A stretch of 23,752 nucleotides of DNA from positions 1 through 23,752 of the forward strand of contig RPFO01001519.1 of the NCBI GenBank assembly GCA_009746045.1, read 5' to 3'. This document shows, piece after piece, positions 6,988 through 15,091 of this stretch. Made by a program: the position numbers and the translations under genes. The stretch comes from Mesostigma viride (taxonomy: Eukaryota > Streptophyta > Mesostigmatophyceae > Mesostigmatales > Mesostigmataceae). The notes under the pieces are model-generated. The model did no database searches. It was not told the origin of the DNA and was given only the letters and a program-made list of their open reading frames with translations. The first letter of the stretch is position 1. Each line of letters starts with the position of its first letter.

Positions 6988-8345
6988 GTGGCCCTCCCCG
7001 AACCGGCTGTTCGGATTCTTGAACGACCAGTAGCCCTTATAGTACCCCTTGAGGGTCGTCTCCGACTCGCTCCAGTTGTCTGGGCGGTAAAAGAAATCAG
7101 CTCCTTCACGGGGTGGTTGAACTTGAGGTCGATCGTCACCTGCTCTTGGCCGCCGACGTAATGGGTGTGCAGCTGGCTCTCGGTCATAAGGAACTCGTGG
7201 GACTCGCTCGCGAACTGTTGACGCTCGTAGTCGTCCAAATACACGTACCTACCCACGAGGCGGGTGGTGAACGTGGGAGGGTTCGAAGCCCACGTAGCCC
7301 GCTGGTTGGCGGCGACGGTCGTGAACGAAGGCGTGAACTTCTCTGCCTTGGGGATCATGGAATCGCTGATGACGAAAGTGCGAGTGGAGCCGATGGACGC
7401 GTTATACTCGGCGATCTGGAACGAAATCTCCAGCGTGCCGTCGGTGGTTCCCGACGGAGGTGTCGTCGTCGCGAGGACGTTGGTGATCTTATCGGTGTAC
7501 ATGGCGTTCTCGATGACGTGCTTCACCCACTTCCGGTCGCCCGTCTCGGAGATCAACTGGGCCATCTGGTTGCCATACGCGGAATCGATGAAACGAGAGC
7601 GGATGATGGAACGGATCAGGTTGTAATCCGGCGTGCCCGAGCTGTTCAGGCTTGACTTGACTGTCCCGCCAATAACGCCAGGGACGGTATCATAGGACGG
7701 CTCGGACAGCGAGTAGCTCGTGAAGATCTTGTCCGCGGAGGAGAACTTGACCTTGATGCGGACCTCGTGGAAGGACAACGCGATCATGGGGAAACACGTG
7801 CCGGGCTCGCAGGTGAAGGCGAACTCGAGCGGGATGTACAAGTACTGGGTCGACTGGCCGTTGAACCAGTCGGTCATCTTCCCGGCCTTGTTGAACTTGA
7901 CGGACCCGCCGTGGTTCGTGGGCATGTTCTCCACCCAGCTGGCGTAGTCAGGGCGGTTCAAGATGTCCCAGATATGCAGCATGTCTCCCGTGATCCGCTC
8001 GACGGGGTACCCTCCGACGATGAACTCGACGTACTCGATCAGGGCGCGGGGGAAGTCCCAGATGAAGGGGGCGAACGACCCGTTCCATCCCGGGACCGCG
8101 TTCATCTGAACGACGAGCATGGCCCTGGTGATGAGATCGCCGACCCTGGACAACTTGAACTCGAGAGTCTGCCCGTACGCCGACTGCCCGGTCGTCTGCG
8201 CGATCTCGATATCCTCCCACGCGAAGTTCGTGTGTCGAGGGAACACTGACTTGAAAAACGTGACTTCCGGGTTTCCGATGGTGGCGATGTCCTGAGGCCC
8301 GCGGGCCTTGAGCATCATCATTTGGGCGCCGGACGACGAGGCCAT
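6966..8345 (-). CDS. MCP-C segment 1: major capsid protein paralogue C, broken near 7090
   Basis: Starts at ATG 8345. It has the N-terminal jelly roll (VTFFKSVFPRHTNFAWED, GDLITRAMLVVQM, ITGDMLHIWDIL, MPTNHGGSV, YIPLEFAFT, LSFHEVRIKVKF). A loop of about 170 residues without lectin hallmarks follows, then YVYLDDYERQQFA and FNHPVKELI. Directly after KELI the frame becomes unrelated Ser/Thr/Arg-rich sequence, while the neighbouring frame continues the capsid domain. The break falls in an AAAAGAAAT run on the plus strand (7089-7097). The whole gene spans 6667-8345, about 558 residues. It shares a divergent 86-base promoter region with MCP-D. Confidence 0.9.
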   Translation of the reverse strand: MASSSGAQMMMLKARGPQDIATIGNPEVTFFKSVFPRHTNFAWEDIEIAQTTGQSAYGQTLEFKLSRVGDLITRAMLVVQMNAVPGWNGSFAPFIWDFPRALIEYVEFIVGGYPVERITGDMLHIWDILNRPDYASWVENMPTNHGGSVKFNKAGKMTDWFNGQSTQYLYIPLEFAFTCEPGTCFPMIALSFHEVRIKVKFSSADKIFTSYSLSEPSYDTVPGVIGGTVKSSLNSSGTPDYNLIRSIIRSRFIDSAYGNQMAQLISETGDRKWVKHVIENAMYTDKITNVLATTTPPSGTTDGTLEISFQIAEYNASIGSTRTFVISDSMIPKAEKFTPSFTTVAANQRATWASNPPTFTTRLVGRYVYLDDYERQQFASESHEFLMTESQLHTHYVGGQEQVTIDLKFNHPVKELISFTAQTTGASRRRPSRGTIRATGRSRIRTAGSGRATCSRPRI

Positions 8346-8431
8346 AGTTCGCAGTATAGTATTGCAACCGAAAAAAAAAGTCCGGTTGCGGTCACGAATT
8401 TTGTTATATTGTCTTTGTACTATAGCGAAAG
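8346..8431. promoter_or_regulatory. Divergent promoter region between MCP-C and MCP-D with a hairpin
   Basis: 86 bases between two divergent capsid genes. AGTATAGTATT (8353-8363) serves as a TATA-like block for MCP-C on the minus strand. TACTATAG (8419-8426) sits just before the MCP-D start. Between them GCAACCG (8364-8370) and CGGTTGC (8383-8389) form a perfect 7-bp inverted repeat around a loop of nine A and GTC. The function is unknown; it could separate the two promoters or bind a dimeric regulator. Confidence 0.45.
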
Positions 8432-10054
8432 ATGGCCTCTCAGAACATCACGGCCCATTTGACATGGCTGCAGGCGAAGGGGTCGTTCGACACCTTCCTC
8501 ACCGTCAACCCGGAGAAGACGTTTTTCAAGTCCGTATTTTCTCGGCACACCAACTTCAGCTGGATGGACGTCGAGATACTCCCCGACGTCCCTCCGCTGT
8601 ATGGTGGGCAAGTGAAGTTCAAGGTCCCGCGGATCGGAGACCTCGTCACGCAGATGTACGTGTACTACAACATCACGAAACTCAACTACGGGGTCATGCA
8701 GGTGACGCACGGAAAGAACTCCGTCTCCGCCGACGGCTCGACCCCCACGAACCCGGGGGTGGATGTGACGGACACGCGCGTGACGGCCGCGTTCCGGTCC
8801 TCAAACTACCCGTTGCTGGCCGACTCGGACTACGACGGGATCACGCACGAGTCGTTTCAGCCCGCGTGGATCGACCACCTCGGGTACGTGCTCACGAACA
8901 CCGTGGAGCTGTGGGTGGGCGGCACGCTCATCGAGAGCCACACGGGCGATTTCCTGCACACGTGGGATTGCGTCACTCGCAGTTCGGAGCAGAGCGTGAT
9001 CCAGGGGCTGCCGTCGGAACACGGAGGGACCCGGAACGTGGGGACCATGCACGATCAGCACGTGTACGTACCCCTGCAGTTCTTCTTTAACCGAGACGTC
9101 GGCCACGCGCTTCCCATTTCGGCCATACAGTATCACGACGTCGAGATCGTGCTGAAGATGAGCGCCAAGCCTCTGCGGTACGACTACACGAACTATTTCG
9201 AGAAGATCCCGTTCAAGGTCGCGCCGTCCACCGATCCGGACCGGTGGCTCCCGAAGAAAGTCCACGTGTTCTCGGGCGACTTGAACTCGACGCTTGTGGA
9301 CACGGGGGAGGAGCTGGAGAGGGCGGAGATCGGCGGGGAGTTGAAGGCCGTCCGTCTCGTCGCGCGATACATATTGTTGGACGACTTCGAGAGGAAGCAG
9401 TTCAACCAAGGGACTCATTCGTACCTGATCACGGAGACCAAACACCTCGAGTTCCCATTGACGAGGCGCGACAAATTGACGAAAGAGTTCCCTCTAGACT
9501 CGATTTCCGGAGCTTGTAAGGAACTCATTTTCTTTTTCCGCGCCGATCATCGCAGACTCGAGGGGAGCGACGAGAAGAACGCGAACGACGAGTATTGGAA
9601 CTTCGAGGGTAACCGGCCTTTTGTGCGGAACGACATGCAGAACAAGGGGCTGTATTACGTCCGCACGTTCGGAAAGCAGATGGTGCACGTGGACAACGCG
9701 TTCTTCGACAAGGCCACGTTGATGTTGAACAATTGCGAGCTTTTCAGCCCCCCGCGCGACCCTCTGTGGTTCAACTTCTTCTTGCCGGCCGAGTTTCACC
9801 GGCGGATCCCCGTGGAGAACTCGTACGAGATGATTTACTTCATTCCCTTCTGCTTGCGTCCGGAAGATGACCAGCCGACAGGCAGCATTAACTTGAGCCG
9901 CGTGGATCGGGCGACGTTGAAACTTTTTTTCAAGGCAATTCCTGGTCTTCGCGAGGGCCCCGTTCTGTCGAACGGGCGCGTGCACGTGTACGCGAGGGTC
10001 ATGAACGTCTTCGAGATCAGCGGCGGGCACGGACGCAAGATGTTCCTGAACTGA
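8432..10054 (+). CDS. Major capsid protein, paralogue D (divergent)
   Basis: 540 residues, intact, ATG 8432. It is a double-jelly-roll capsid protein: TFFKSVFSRHTNFSWMD, GDLVTQMYVYYNI, HTGDFLHTWD, LPSEHGGT, YVPLQFFFNRD, IQYHDVEIVL, YILLDDFERKQF, CKELIFFFRADHRR, FFDKATLMLNNCELF, RDPLWFNFFLPAEFHRR and PFCLRPEDDQPTGSINLSR. It differs from A-C by a loop of about 70 residues after YYNITKLNYG, by an added segment (NKGLYYVRTFGKQMVHVDN) before the FFDKATL strand, and by the ending GGHGRKMFLN in place of SGMGGKR. It is transcribed away from the A-C array. A minor or vertex-type capsomer role is possible but unproven. Confidence 0.93.
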   Translation: MASQNITAHLTWLQAKGSFDTFLTVNPEKTFFKSVFSRHTNFSWMDVEILPDVPPLYGGQVKFKVPRIGDLVTQMYVYYNITKLNYGVMQVTHGKNSVSADGSTPTNPGVDVTDTRVTAAFRSSNYPLLADSDYDGITHESFQPAWIDHLGYVLTNTVELWVGGTLIESHTGDFLHTWDCVTRSSEQSVIQGLPSEHGGTRNVGTMHDQHVYVPLQFFFNRDVGHALPISAIQYHDVEIVLKMSAKPLRYDYTNYFEKIPFKVAPSTDPDRWLPKKVHVFSGDLNSTLVDTGEELERAEIGGELKAVRLVARYILLDDFERKQFNQGTHSYLITETKHLEFPLTRRDKLTKEFPLDSISGACKELIFFFRADHRRLEGSDEKNANDEYWNFEGNRPFVRNDMQNKGLYYVRTFGKQMVHVDNAFFDKATLMLNNCELFSPPRDPLWFNFFLPAEFHRRIPVENSYEMIYFIPFCLRPEDDQPTGSINLSRVDRATLKLFFKAIPGLREGPVLSNGRVHVYARVMNVFEISGGHGRKMFLN

Positions 10055-10059
10055 CGCGC

Positions 10060-10074
10060 TGGGAGTTGCTCCCA
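10060..10074. terminator. Hairpin between convergent MCP-D and LysM genes
   Basis: TGGGAG (10060-10065) and CTCCCA (10069-10074) form a perfect 6-bp stem with a TTG loop, 5 bases past the MCP-D stop and 7 bases past the stop of the gene on the other strand. It could end transcripts from both sides. Confidence 0.5.
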
Positions 10075-10081
10075 ACGAACT

Positions 10082-11971
10082 CTATCCAAACATTGGAACC
10101 CGATTGTAATTATACCGTATGTTATCCCACATGGAACGGCGACCCATGATATCGTCACGGAGGTTCTCGTAAGCACGAGAATTAAACCCAGGAATTCGGT
10201 GATAATTGTGAAGTGTGTCGTTTGCCCGGTCATACATTAACTTGTGTGCCGTGTACTCGGGGGTCGTGGACCACCAACCATTACCTTTGGCTGCCATGTC
10301 CATCTTCCCCTTGAATTTCGTTTTCATGTCATATAAGTGATCCAGCATTTTTCTTTGCTCCGGAGTGAGTGTATACATCATTGCCCTAAATTCTGCGGCT
10401 CTAGGGTGGGACATAAACTTAGCATTCTCCTCATCCGTTAGGAACGAGTAAAATTCATCGTCAGTACCACCACCGCCACCGCCCCCACCACCACCGCCAT
10501 CGCCCCCCCCACCACCGCCACCGCCACCGCCACCGCCCCCACCACCACCGCCACCGCCACCGCCCCCACCACCACCACCACCGCCATCGCCCCCACCACC
10601 ACCACCACCGCCATCGCCCCCACCACCACCACCGCCACCGCCACCCTGACCCCATCCGAACCACTCGCCCACCGTCGCACCCGAGTCCCAGAAATCAGGT
10701 TCTAAATACTGTCTCTTTGCCCAGTTATCCATTTGAGAATCCCAAAAGTTTAACATGGCGCCGTTTCTTCTGTCAGCAGCCGTTGTAAAGTTCGGCCCCA
10801 CTGCCCGCTTTGCCAAATTTCGCATGCCGTATTGGGCCATCTGCCTTGCCATCCACTCGGGCCACTCCCCATATTGCTGCATGTAGGGAGAAAGGTAGGG
10901 AGAAATAAGGTAATTATATCCTCCGTCGATTAGACTACCACCGAGGAGACCAGCAAGATCGTTGACACCGCCGACCATCACATCTCTCAAACCTTGTCCG
11001 TTTTTCGCGTGATAATATCTCCTTGGAATGTTGGTGGCCATACGCAAAGTGGTCTGGCCTATCGGGCTCGAGGCTATATTGTAGGCCGTGCCTGCTGCGG
11101 TAGCTGCTTTGGCAGCATAAGGCGCGTATGCAGCTAGTCTCGTGCCTTCCATCATTCCCGGCGCATAACTCGCCAGCGCCGCGACATTACCGATGGCTGG
11201 AGCGATACCCGCCGTGTACATCCGCGCACGGTCGCCGGAGGCGTTCGCAAACGCCTGGTTGGCCCCCCCTAATAGGGCGCCCATGGCAGCATTACTAAGA
11301 CCTGCCATTACTTTAGTCGGTAATTCTCCTTGTGTATTGATTCCAGTCATTATCCCTCTGTAAATTGCAGGAATCGTCGACATTGCCATCAACCCCGCCT
11401 TTTCGCGAGTGTCCACTGTACTTTTGAGCCACCGAGGTACCTCCATCAATGTATTTGTGACCCCGCCCACAAGTCCTCTTACACTCGGCTTCTTCATCCA
11501 ATCAAACCACCCCGTCTTGCCACTCGGACCCGCGTATCCGCCTATATCGTTCGACTCGTACGTCAGTCCCATGTTCGTGTCGGGGTGGATGACGCCGTTC
11601 ACGAAATCCTGGAACGAGTACCGTTTCGGGATCAACACGAAGCTACCGGGCGCCAAACCCAACGGCGAGATGTGCGGGTTCGAGATAATGAGCTCGTCGG
11701 GAAGCACGCCATACTGTTCCGCGATGGACTTCCACGTTTCCCCCTCCGCGACCACGTGTCCACTCTTTTCACCGTACACCCCCTTGCTCGGACTCGCGTA
11801 CGTAGGCACGATATTCTGTTCGAAGGCCTTCTGAATGATGGCGTCCGGGTTGTTTTCTGCCGTCATCGGGGCGCTCTTCGTAAGCGTCGTGTCCGGCAGC
11901 AATCGGATGAGTCGCTCCACCAGTTCTGGCGGTATCGCTATGAGATTCCCTCCCGGGCCCATGGGTGCCAT
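10082..11971 (-). CDS. LysM-domain protein with a long polyglycine tract
   Basis: 629 residues from ATG 11971. A LysM domain at residues 71-116 has the usual layout: HVVAEGETWKSIAEQYGV, then LIISNPHI, then LAPGSFVLIPKR. LysM binds N-acetylglucosamine polymers such as chitin or peptidoglycan, and also occurs in phage and giant-virus virion proteins. The middle (about 190-400) is Ala/Gly/Tyr-rich and weakly hydrophobic. Residues 443-502 are 57 Gly and 3 Asp (10466-10645), a flexible linker. A separate C-terminal domain of about 127 residues follows, charged and Tyr-rich. No signal peptide is seen. It lies next to the capsid genes, convergent with MCP-D, so a virion or attachment protein is plausible. 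The tract's repetitive codons may make its length variable or misassembled. Confidence 0.8.
   Translation of the reverse strand: MAPMGPGGNLIAIPPELVERLIRLLPDTTLTKSAPMTAENNPDAIIQKAFEQNIVPTYASPSKGVYGEKSGHVVAEGETWKSIAEQYGVLPDELIISNPHISPLGLAPGSFVLIPKRYSFQDFVNGVIHPDTNMGLTYESNDIGGYAGPSGKTGWFDWMKKPSVRGLVGGVTNTLMEVPRWLKSTVDTREKAGLMAMSTIPAIYRGIMTGINTQGELPTKVMAGLSNAAMGALLGGANQAFANASGDRARMYTAGIAPAIGNVAALASYAPGMMEGTRLAAYAPYAAKAATAAGTAYNIASSPIGQTTLRMATNIPRRYYHAKNGQGLRDVMVGGVNDLAGLLGGSLIDGGYNYLISPYLSPYMQQYGEWPEWMARQMAQYGMRNLAKRAVGPNFTTAADRRNGAMLNFWDSQMDNWAKRQYLEPDFWDSGATVGEWFGWGQGGGGGGGGGGDGGGGGGGGDGGGGGGGGGGGGGGGGGGGGGGGGGGGGDGGGGGGGGGGGTDDEFYSFLTDEENAKFMSHPRAAEFRAMMYTLTPEQRKMLDHLYDMKTKFKGKMDMAAKGNGWWSTTPEYTAHKLMYDRANDTLHNYHRIPGFNSRAYENLRDDIMGRRSMWDNIRYNYNRVPMFG
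10466..10645 (-). repeat. GGN microsatellite encoding polyglycine
   Basis: 180 bases made almost only of GGT, GGC and GGG codons on the minus strand (CCACCGCCA-type repeats on plus), with three GAT codons. It stays in frame within the LysM gene. Replication slippage or assembly collapse could alter its length in triplets. Confidence 0.9.
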
Positions 11972-11979
11972 AGACGTCT

Positions 11980-12000
11980 CCAGTTTCGAGTTATACTATG
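11980..12000 (-). promoter_or_regulatory. Putative promoter of the LysM gene
   Basis: CATAGTATAA on the minus strand (11991-12000) lies about 20 bases before the ATG. It resembles the AGTATA/ACTATA blocks before MCP-C and MCP-D, consistent with shared late regulation. Confidence 0.35.
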
Positions 12001-12015
12001 ACGAGAGACATAATT

Positions 12016-12315
12016 TTATTCCTCCTCGCTGACTTTGATCGACAGCCGCATCCGCTTGCCGGAATCGAGAGACACGTATTGCGTCATCTTCTGCACCTTC
12101 TTCCGCCGCTCCTTGACGGGAGATTCGCACCGTTCCACAACGACTGGCGCAGGTCGCACGAGCGCACGAGGACTGACGTCATCTTCCGTATCCGTTTCCT
12201 CGGAGGGCTTCTCGAAGATCAGATCCCCGTGCCGGTTCATGGATACGGACCAGCCTTTGTTGACGCCGCACAGCACGATGTCGGAGATGTCGTCACTGTC
12301 GAGCGAAATGGACAT
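12016..12315 (-). CDS. Small acidic/basic protein of unknown function
   Basis: 99 residues from ATG 12315. The N-terminal part (ISLDSDDISDIVLCGVNKGW and MNRHGDLIFEKP) looks like a short folded unit. An acidic stretch EETDTEDD follows, then a basic segment KERRKKVQK and a Glu-rich end. The family is not recognised. The plus strand also has open frames here, but the minus frame has a sensible start and composition. It is divergent from the small gene at 12400, with 84 bases between starts. Confidence 0.55.
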   Translation of the reverse strand: MSISLDSDDISDIVLCGVNKGWSVSMNRHGDLIFEKPSEETDTEDDVSPRALVRPAPVVVERCESPVKERRKKVQKMTQYVSLDSGKRMRLSIKVSEEE

Positions 12316-12399
12316 TGGTCCGAACTTGCGTAATGTTTCGTCCGTTAAAAAAAACGCGTTTCTGGACGAACATAAACTTTACTACATGTATACCGCGGA

Positions 12400-12657
12400 A
12401 TGAGTTCGACGGTGTTGAAGTCCAAAGTGGTGGACGCTAACGTCGTCCACGTGCAAAAGTTTATCCGGTTCGAATCTTCTGGAGACACTCTGAGCCGTAT
12501 CAATCCTCTGGACATCGGCACGCACAGGATTTACTCGACGACGTACGATGGGCAACGTGTCATTTTCTTCCTGGAGCGCGGCGGACCGAACCCTATAATA
12601 TCGGACTCCGATCCCACGTTCGTCGGATACACCTACCTCGGCTGCATGTCCGCGTAA
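12400..12657 (+). CDS. Small protein of unknown function
   Basis: 85 residues from ATG 12400, preceded by TATACCGC (12389-12396), the same octamer that abuts the ATG of the gene at 371. The sequence (VVDANVVHVQKFIRFES, THRIYSTTYDGQRVIFFLERG, YTYLGCMSA) alternates in a beta-strand-like way and has no membrane segment. The family is not recognised. A weak bulged hairpin TCCGC...GCGGA spans its stop codon (12649-12680). PCNA follows on the same strand after 51 bases. Confidence 0.6.
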   Translation: MSSTVLKSKVVDANVVHVQKFIRFESSGDTLSRINPLDIGTHRIYSTTYDGQRVIFFLERGGPNPIISDSDPTFVGYTYLGCMSA

Positions 12658-12708
12658 CTTCGTTCGTTCTTATCGGCGGAATTCATTTCAGCGCGCGTTT
12701 CAGCGGCC

Positions 12709-13638
12709 ATGGAGTTCCGAACCGTGCAAGGATCGTCTGTCAAGATGCTCGTGGAGGTCCTAAAAGAGCTCACGAACGACGTGAACGTGTTTTTCGACAA
12801 AACCGGAGTTCGCATCGTGTCCTTCGACCTTTCTCATGTGGCGCTTTTCCACGCTTTTATGGAGGCCGAGAAGATCGAGGAATACCGCTGCAACAAGCAG
12901 TACACGGTCGGGATCAGCCTGGTCAACTTCTTCAAACTCATCAAGAACGTGTGTGTGAACGACGAGTTGGAGCTGAGGTTGAAGGAAGAGAACCTCGACG
13001 TCATGGAGATCACGATCCTAAACCGGGCCAAGAACACGAGGTGGTTCTACGAGATGAAACTGATGGACATCGACGACGATCTCATCGAGATCCCGGAGAA
13101 AGACTATATGACCTGCATCACGATGGTCAGCTCCGAATTCCAGAAGATCTGCCGCGACCTTTCCATCATATCCGACAAAGTGAGACTGCAGTGTCGAGGC
13201 GGCGAAATCACGCTCAGCTGCACGGGGGATATAGGCAACTGCCAGCTGGATATCGGGAAGGAACACCCCGAAGTGACGGTGAACATCGCGGGGGACAAGG
13301 AGATCGACGAGTGTTTCTCAGTCCGATACATGTGCACATTCTCAAAGGCGTCGGGACTTTGCAACAGTGTAGATATCTTTATTATGCCAGAATATCCGAT
13401 GATCGTAAAGTACAAGATAGGAGACCTCGGAACGCTCATGTTCGCCCTGGCACCCCAGGTGGGCGAAGCGCCGACGATGAGAACGCCCCTATGGATGAGA
13501 GTTCGGGGGAATGAACGTCGAAGGGATGAACTGCCAGTTCAGTTTGGCGCAGATCCCCTTCCACATCATGTCCTGACCCCACAACTTCTCGCGGCTCTTC
13601 AACAGAGGGAAATGCTCAATGAACTCGTCATACCCTAG
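12709..13638 (+). CDS. PCNA-like DNA polymerase sliding clamp
   Basis: ATG 12709. The first 250 residues are a full two-domain PCNA: an N-terminal half with SSVKMLVEVLKEL, DKTGVRIVSFDLSHVAL and YRCNKQYTVGISLVNFFKLIK, and a C-terminal half with VSSEFQKICRDLS, SVRYMCTFSKASGL and YPMIVKYKIGDLGTLMFALAP. The clamp holds the viral DNA polymerase on DNA. A normal PCNA ends soon after LAP. Here the frame runs on for 58 unrelated residues to 13638, overlapping the end of VLTF3 by 150 bases. The neighbouring +1 frame instead gives a short Asp/Glu-rich tail ending at 13514, as PCNAs often have. An indel near 13452-13470 is likely. Confidence 0.92.
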   Translation: MEFRTVQGSSVKMLVEVLKELTNDVNVFFDKTGVRIVSFDLSHVALFHAFMEAEKIEEYRCNKQYTVGISLVNFFKLIKNVCVNDELELRLKEENLDVMEITILNRAKNTRWFYEMKLMDIDDDLIEIPEKDYMTCITMVSSEFQKICRDLSIISDKVRLQCRGGEITLSCTGDIGNCQLDIGKEHPEVTVNIAGDKEIDECFSVRYMCTFSKASGLCNSVDIFIMPEYPMIVKYKIGDLGTLMFALAPQVGEAPTMRTPLWMRVRGNERRRDELPVQFGADPLPHHVLTPQLLAALQQREMLNELVIP

Positions 13639-14604
13639 AAGCTGACACATCTTGTGGATGGTATATGAATAATTCAAAAAGTTGCGCCTGTTCTTCGGAC
13701 ACACGTCCTCAAACGGCTTTTGTATCATGCGGAACATGTTTCTCAGCCTCTCCTCCTGATCCATGGTCATGGTCGGAGGCGGAGATCCTTGCAAAATGTG
13801 CGTGATCTGCACAGAGTGTTCGAAGTACTTGGATAGCCTCAGTTTTCTCAGCACTTTGCGCACTTTTTTCGCGGTAATGTCCGACTTCACGACCCTCGCC
13901 TTCTTAAAGTCCTGACTCACGGCCTCGATCACCTCCTCGGGGATCGTGGACTTCTCTCGCGCGTGGAATTGAGCGATGCACTCGTTAAAGTGGTTGATCC
14001 GCTTGTAGCAGTAGTCCGCGTTGTCCACTGGCGTGCCGTAGGGGCACGCGTCGATGCCGTCGTTGTGGGCGGGCTTCGCCTCGCCGCACTTGCTGCAAAT
14101 CATGTCTCCGTGCGACTGGTCTTCGACCATGTTCACGTTGCACTTGGAGCAAAAGCCGTACGCCACGGTCTCTGCGTGCAGAGGCCTGCGGATCTCGACG
14201 ATCTTTGCCGGAAGGTAACGAAAACGGCTGATGAGTAGCATAAACTCGTCGTAGAGCTGCCCCCTGGAAACCGCCTCTCCGGTATCGAGTTTCTCGTGCT
14301 TCACCTTCCGCTCGGACAGGAACCCCCGTTTCTGCGCCTCCTCGACCGTGACGGTGGACTCTTTCCCCGGTTCCGTGATCGTAACCCACCCGTCGGACAC
14401 GAACTTCACCTTGCCCTTCCCCGTCGACTGGAGTGATGTGGTCGGACGTCTCGCCTCTCGTTTTCCGACCGCCGCCAGGTAGCGAGAGTACAGAGGAAGC
14501 ACTTCGAGCATAAACTCCATCCTCTCCGTCTCCCTCTCCCCGTTCTGGGCGTCGAACCAATCCATGCACTCCTTCAGTTTGGCCTCGACGGTGGTCTTGT
14601 CCAT
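13489..14604 (-). CDS. VLTF3-like late transcription factor
   Basis: 371 residues from ATG 14604; the frame is open to about 14718 with only a TTG upstream, so the ATG is preferred. VLTF3 (poxvirus A2 family) is a core Nucleocytoviricota factor for late gene transcription. A zinc ribbon has Cys152, Cys155, Cys170 and Cys173 (CSKC-x14-CSKC). The conserved C-terminal part has CYKRINHFNECIAQF, LRLSKYFEHSVQI, PKNRRNFLNYSY, FPLLKSREKLWGQD and CAKLNWQFIPS. The gene is convergent with PCNA, overlapping its likely true end by about 26 bases. Its start is 92 bases from a divergent small basic protein. It is the likely activator of the capsid-cluster late promoters, by family knowledge. Confidence 0.93.
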   Translation of the reverse strand: MDKTTVEAKLKECMDWFDAQNGERETERMEFMLEVLPLYSRYLAAVGKREARRPTTSLQSTGKGKVKFVSDGWVTITEPGKESTVTVEEAQKRGFLSERKVKHEKLDTGEAVSRGQLYDEFMLLISRFRYLPAKIVEIRRPLHAETVAYGFCSKCNVNMVEDQSHGDMICSKCGEAKPAHNDGIDACPYGTPVDNADYCYKRINHFNECIAQFHAREKSTIPEEVIEAVSQDFKKARVVKSDITAKKVRKVLRKLRLSKYFEHSVQITHILQGSPPPTMTMDQEERLRNMFRMIQKPFEDVCPKNRRNFLNYSYTIHKMCQLLGYDEFIEHFPLLKSREKLWGQDMMWKGICAKLNWQFIPSTFIPPNSHP

Positions 14605-14696
14605 GACGACAAATAGCTCAGAAAACTTTCTAGGCTCGAGCGCGTTCAACGGGGGAATAAATTTGTGGCCGCTGTAGATGTACTCGATCCTCCCCA

Positions 14697-15069
14697 ATGG
14701 CTTCCGCGACCGATATGACTACCGCCCCCGTTCCCGAGACGGTCGAACAAGCGCAAACGGGTCAAGCGAGAGCCTAAGGCCGAGCCACCCCCCTCCGCAG
14801 TAGAGGCTCCTTCTTCTGAATCGGGATCCGAAGAGTCTGACGGAAAAAAGACCAAGAAGGCCCCTTACATGAGCACTTCCATCCCAAACCTGTCTGTCGG
14901 CGACGTGCGAAAGTGTCTCAACGAGATGAGGCGTGTGGGGTCAAAGATCGAGGCGAGTTACAAACTCGCGAACGGGTGGACGGCGGGAGATTTCGCCGTG
15001 AAGTACCTCATCGGCAGCTACACACCTTCGTCCAAGGAAAAGACGCCCGTCGACGATGCCGTCGCCTAA
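14697..15069 (+). CDS. Small basic protein with NLS-like cluster, frame broken
   Basis: The ATG at 14697 opens a frame of 27 codons that ends early at 14778-14780. A second frame is open from 14719 to 15069. The second frame carries a basic cluster KRKRVKREPK, a Pro/Ser/Glu-rich linker and a compact C-terminal part (PNLSVGDVRKCLNEMRRVG, SYKLANGWTAGDFAVKYLIG). An indel in the C runs of 14719-14745 would explain this. Read strictly, the later ATG at 14869 gives only 66 residues. The family is not recognised; the basic cluster suggests nuclear localisation or DNA binding. A 5-bp hairpin CGACG/CGTCG (15051-15064) lies just before the stop. Confidence 0.55.
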
Positions 15070-15080
15070 AATTGTGAAGA

Positions 15081-15090
15081 CACTATAATA
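15081..15090 (+). promoter_or_regulatory. Putative promoter of the three-pass membrane protein gene
   Basis: CACTATAATA ends one base before the ATG at 15092 and resembles the other ACTATA/TATAA boxes of the window. The gap to the upstream gene is only 22 bases. Confidence 0.3.
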
Positions 15091-15091
15091 A

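Noticed and set aside
6274-7161. Plus-strand frame across MCP-B and MCP-C
   Set aside because: It spans two unrelated gene ends and an intergenic gap, so it is an antisense artefact.
3531-8345. Reading the MCP-B and MCP-C fragments as five separate genes
   Set aside because: Fragments lack proper starts, and capsid motifs run in the same order as in MCP-A across the frame changes. Two genes with breaks is simpler.
10438-10680. Val/Gly- or Trp/Arg-repeat proteins in other frames of the glycine tract
   Set aside because: They are out-of-frame readings of the GGN microsatellite. The polyglycine frame joins domains on both sides.
11330-12001. 223-codon plus-strand frame opposite the LysM gene
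   Set aside because: No domain is seen, and the LysM motif and the continuing frame are on the minus strand.
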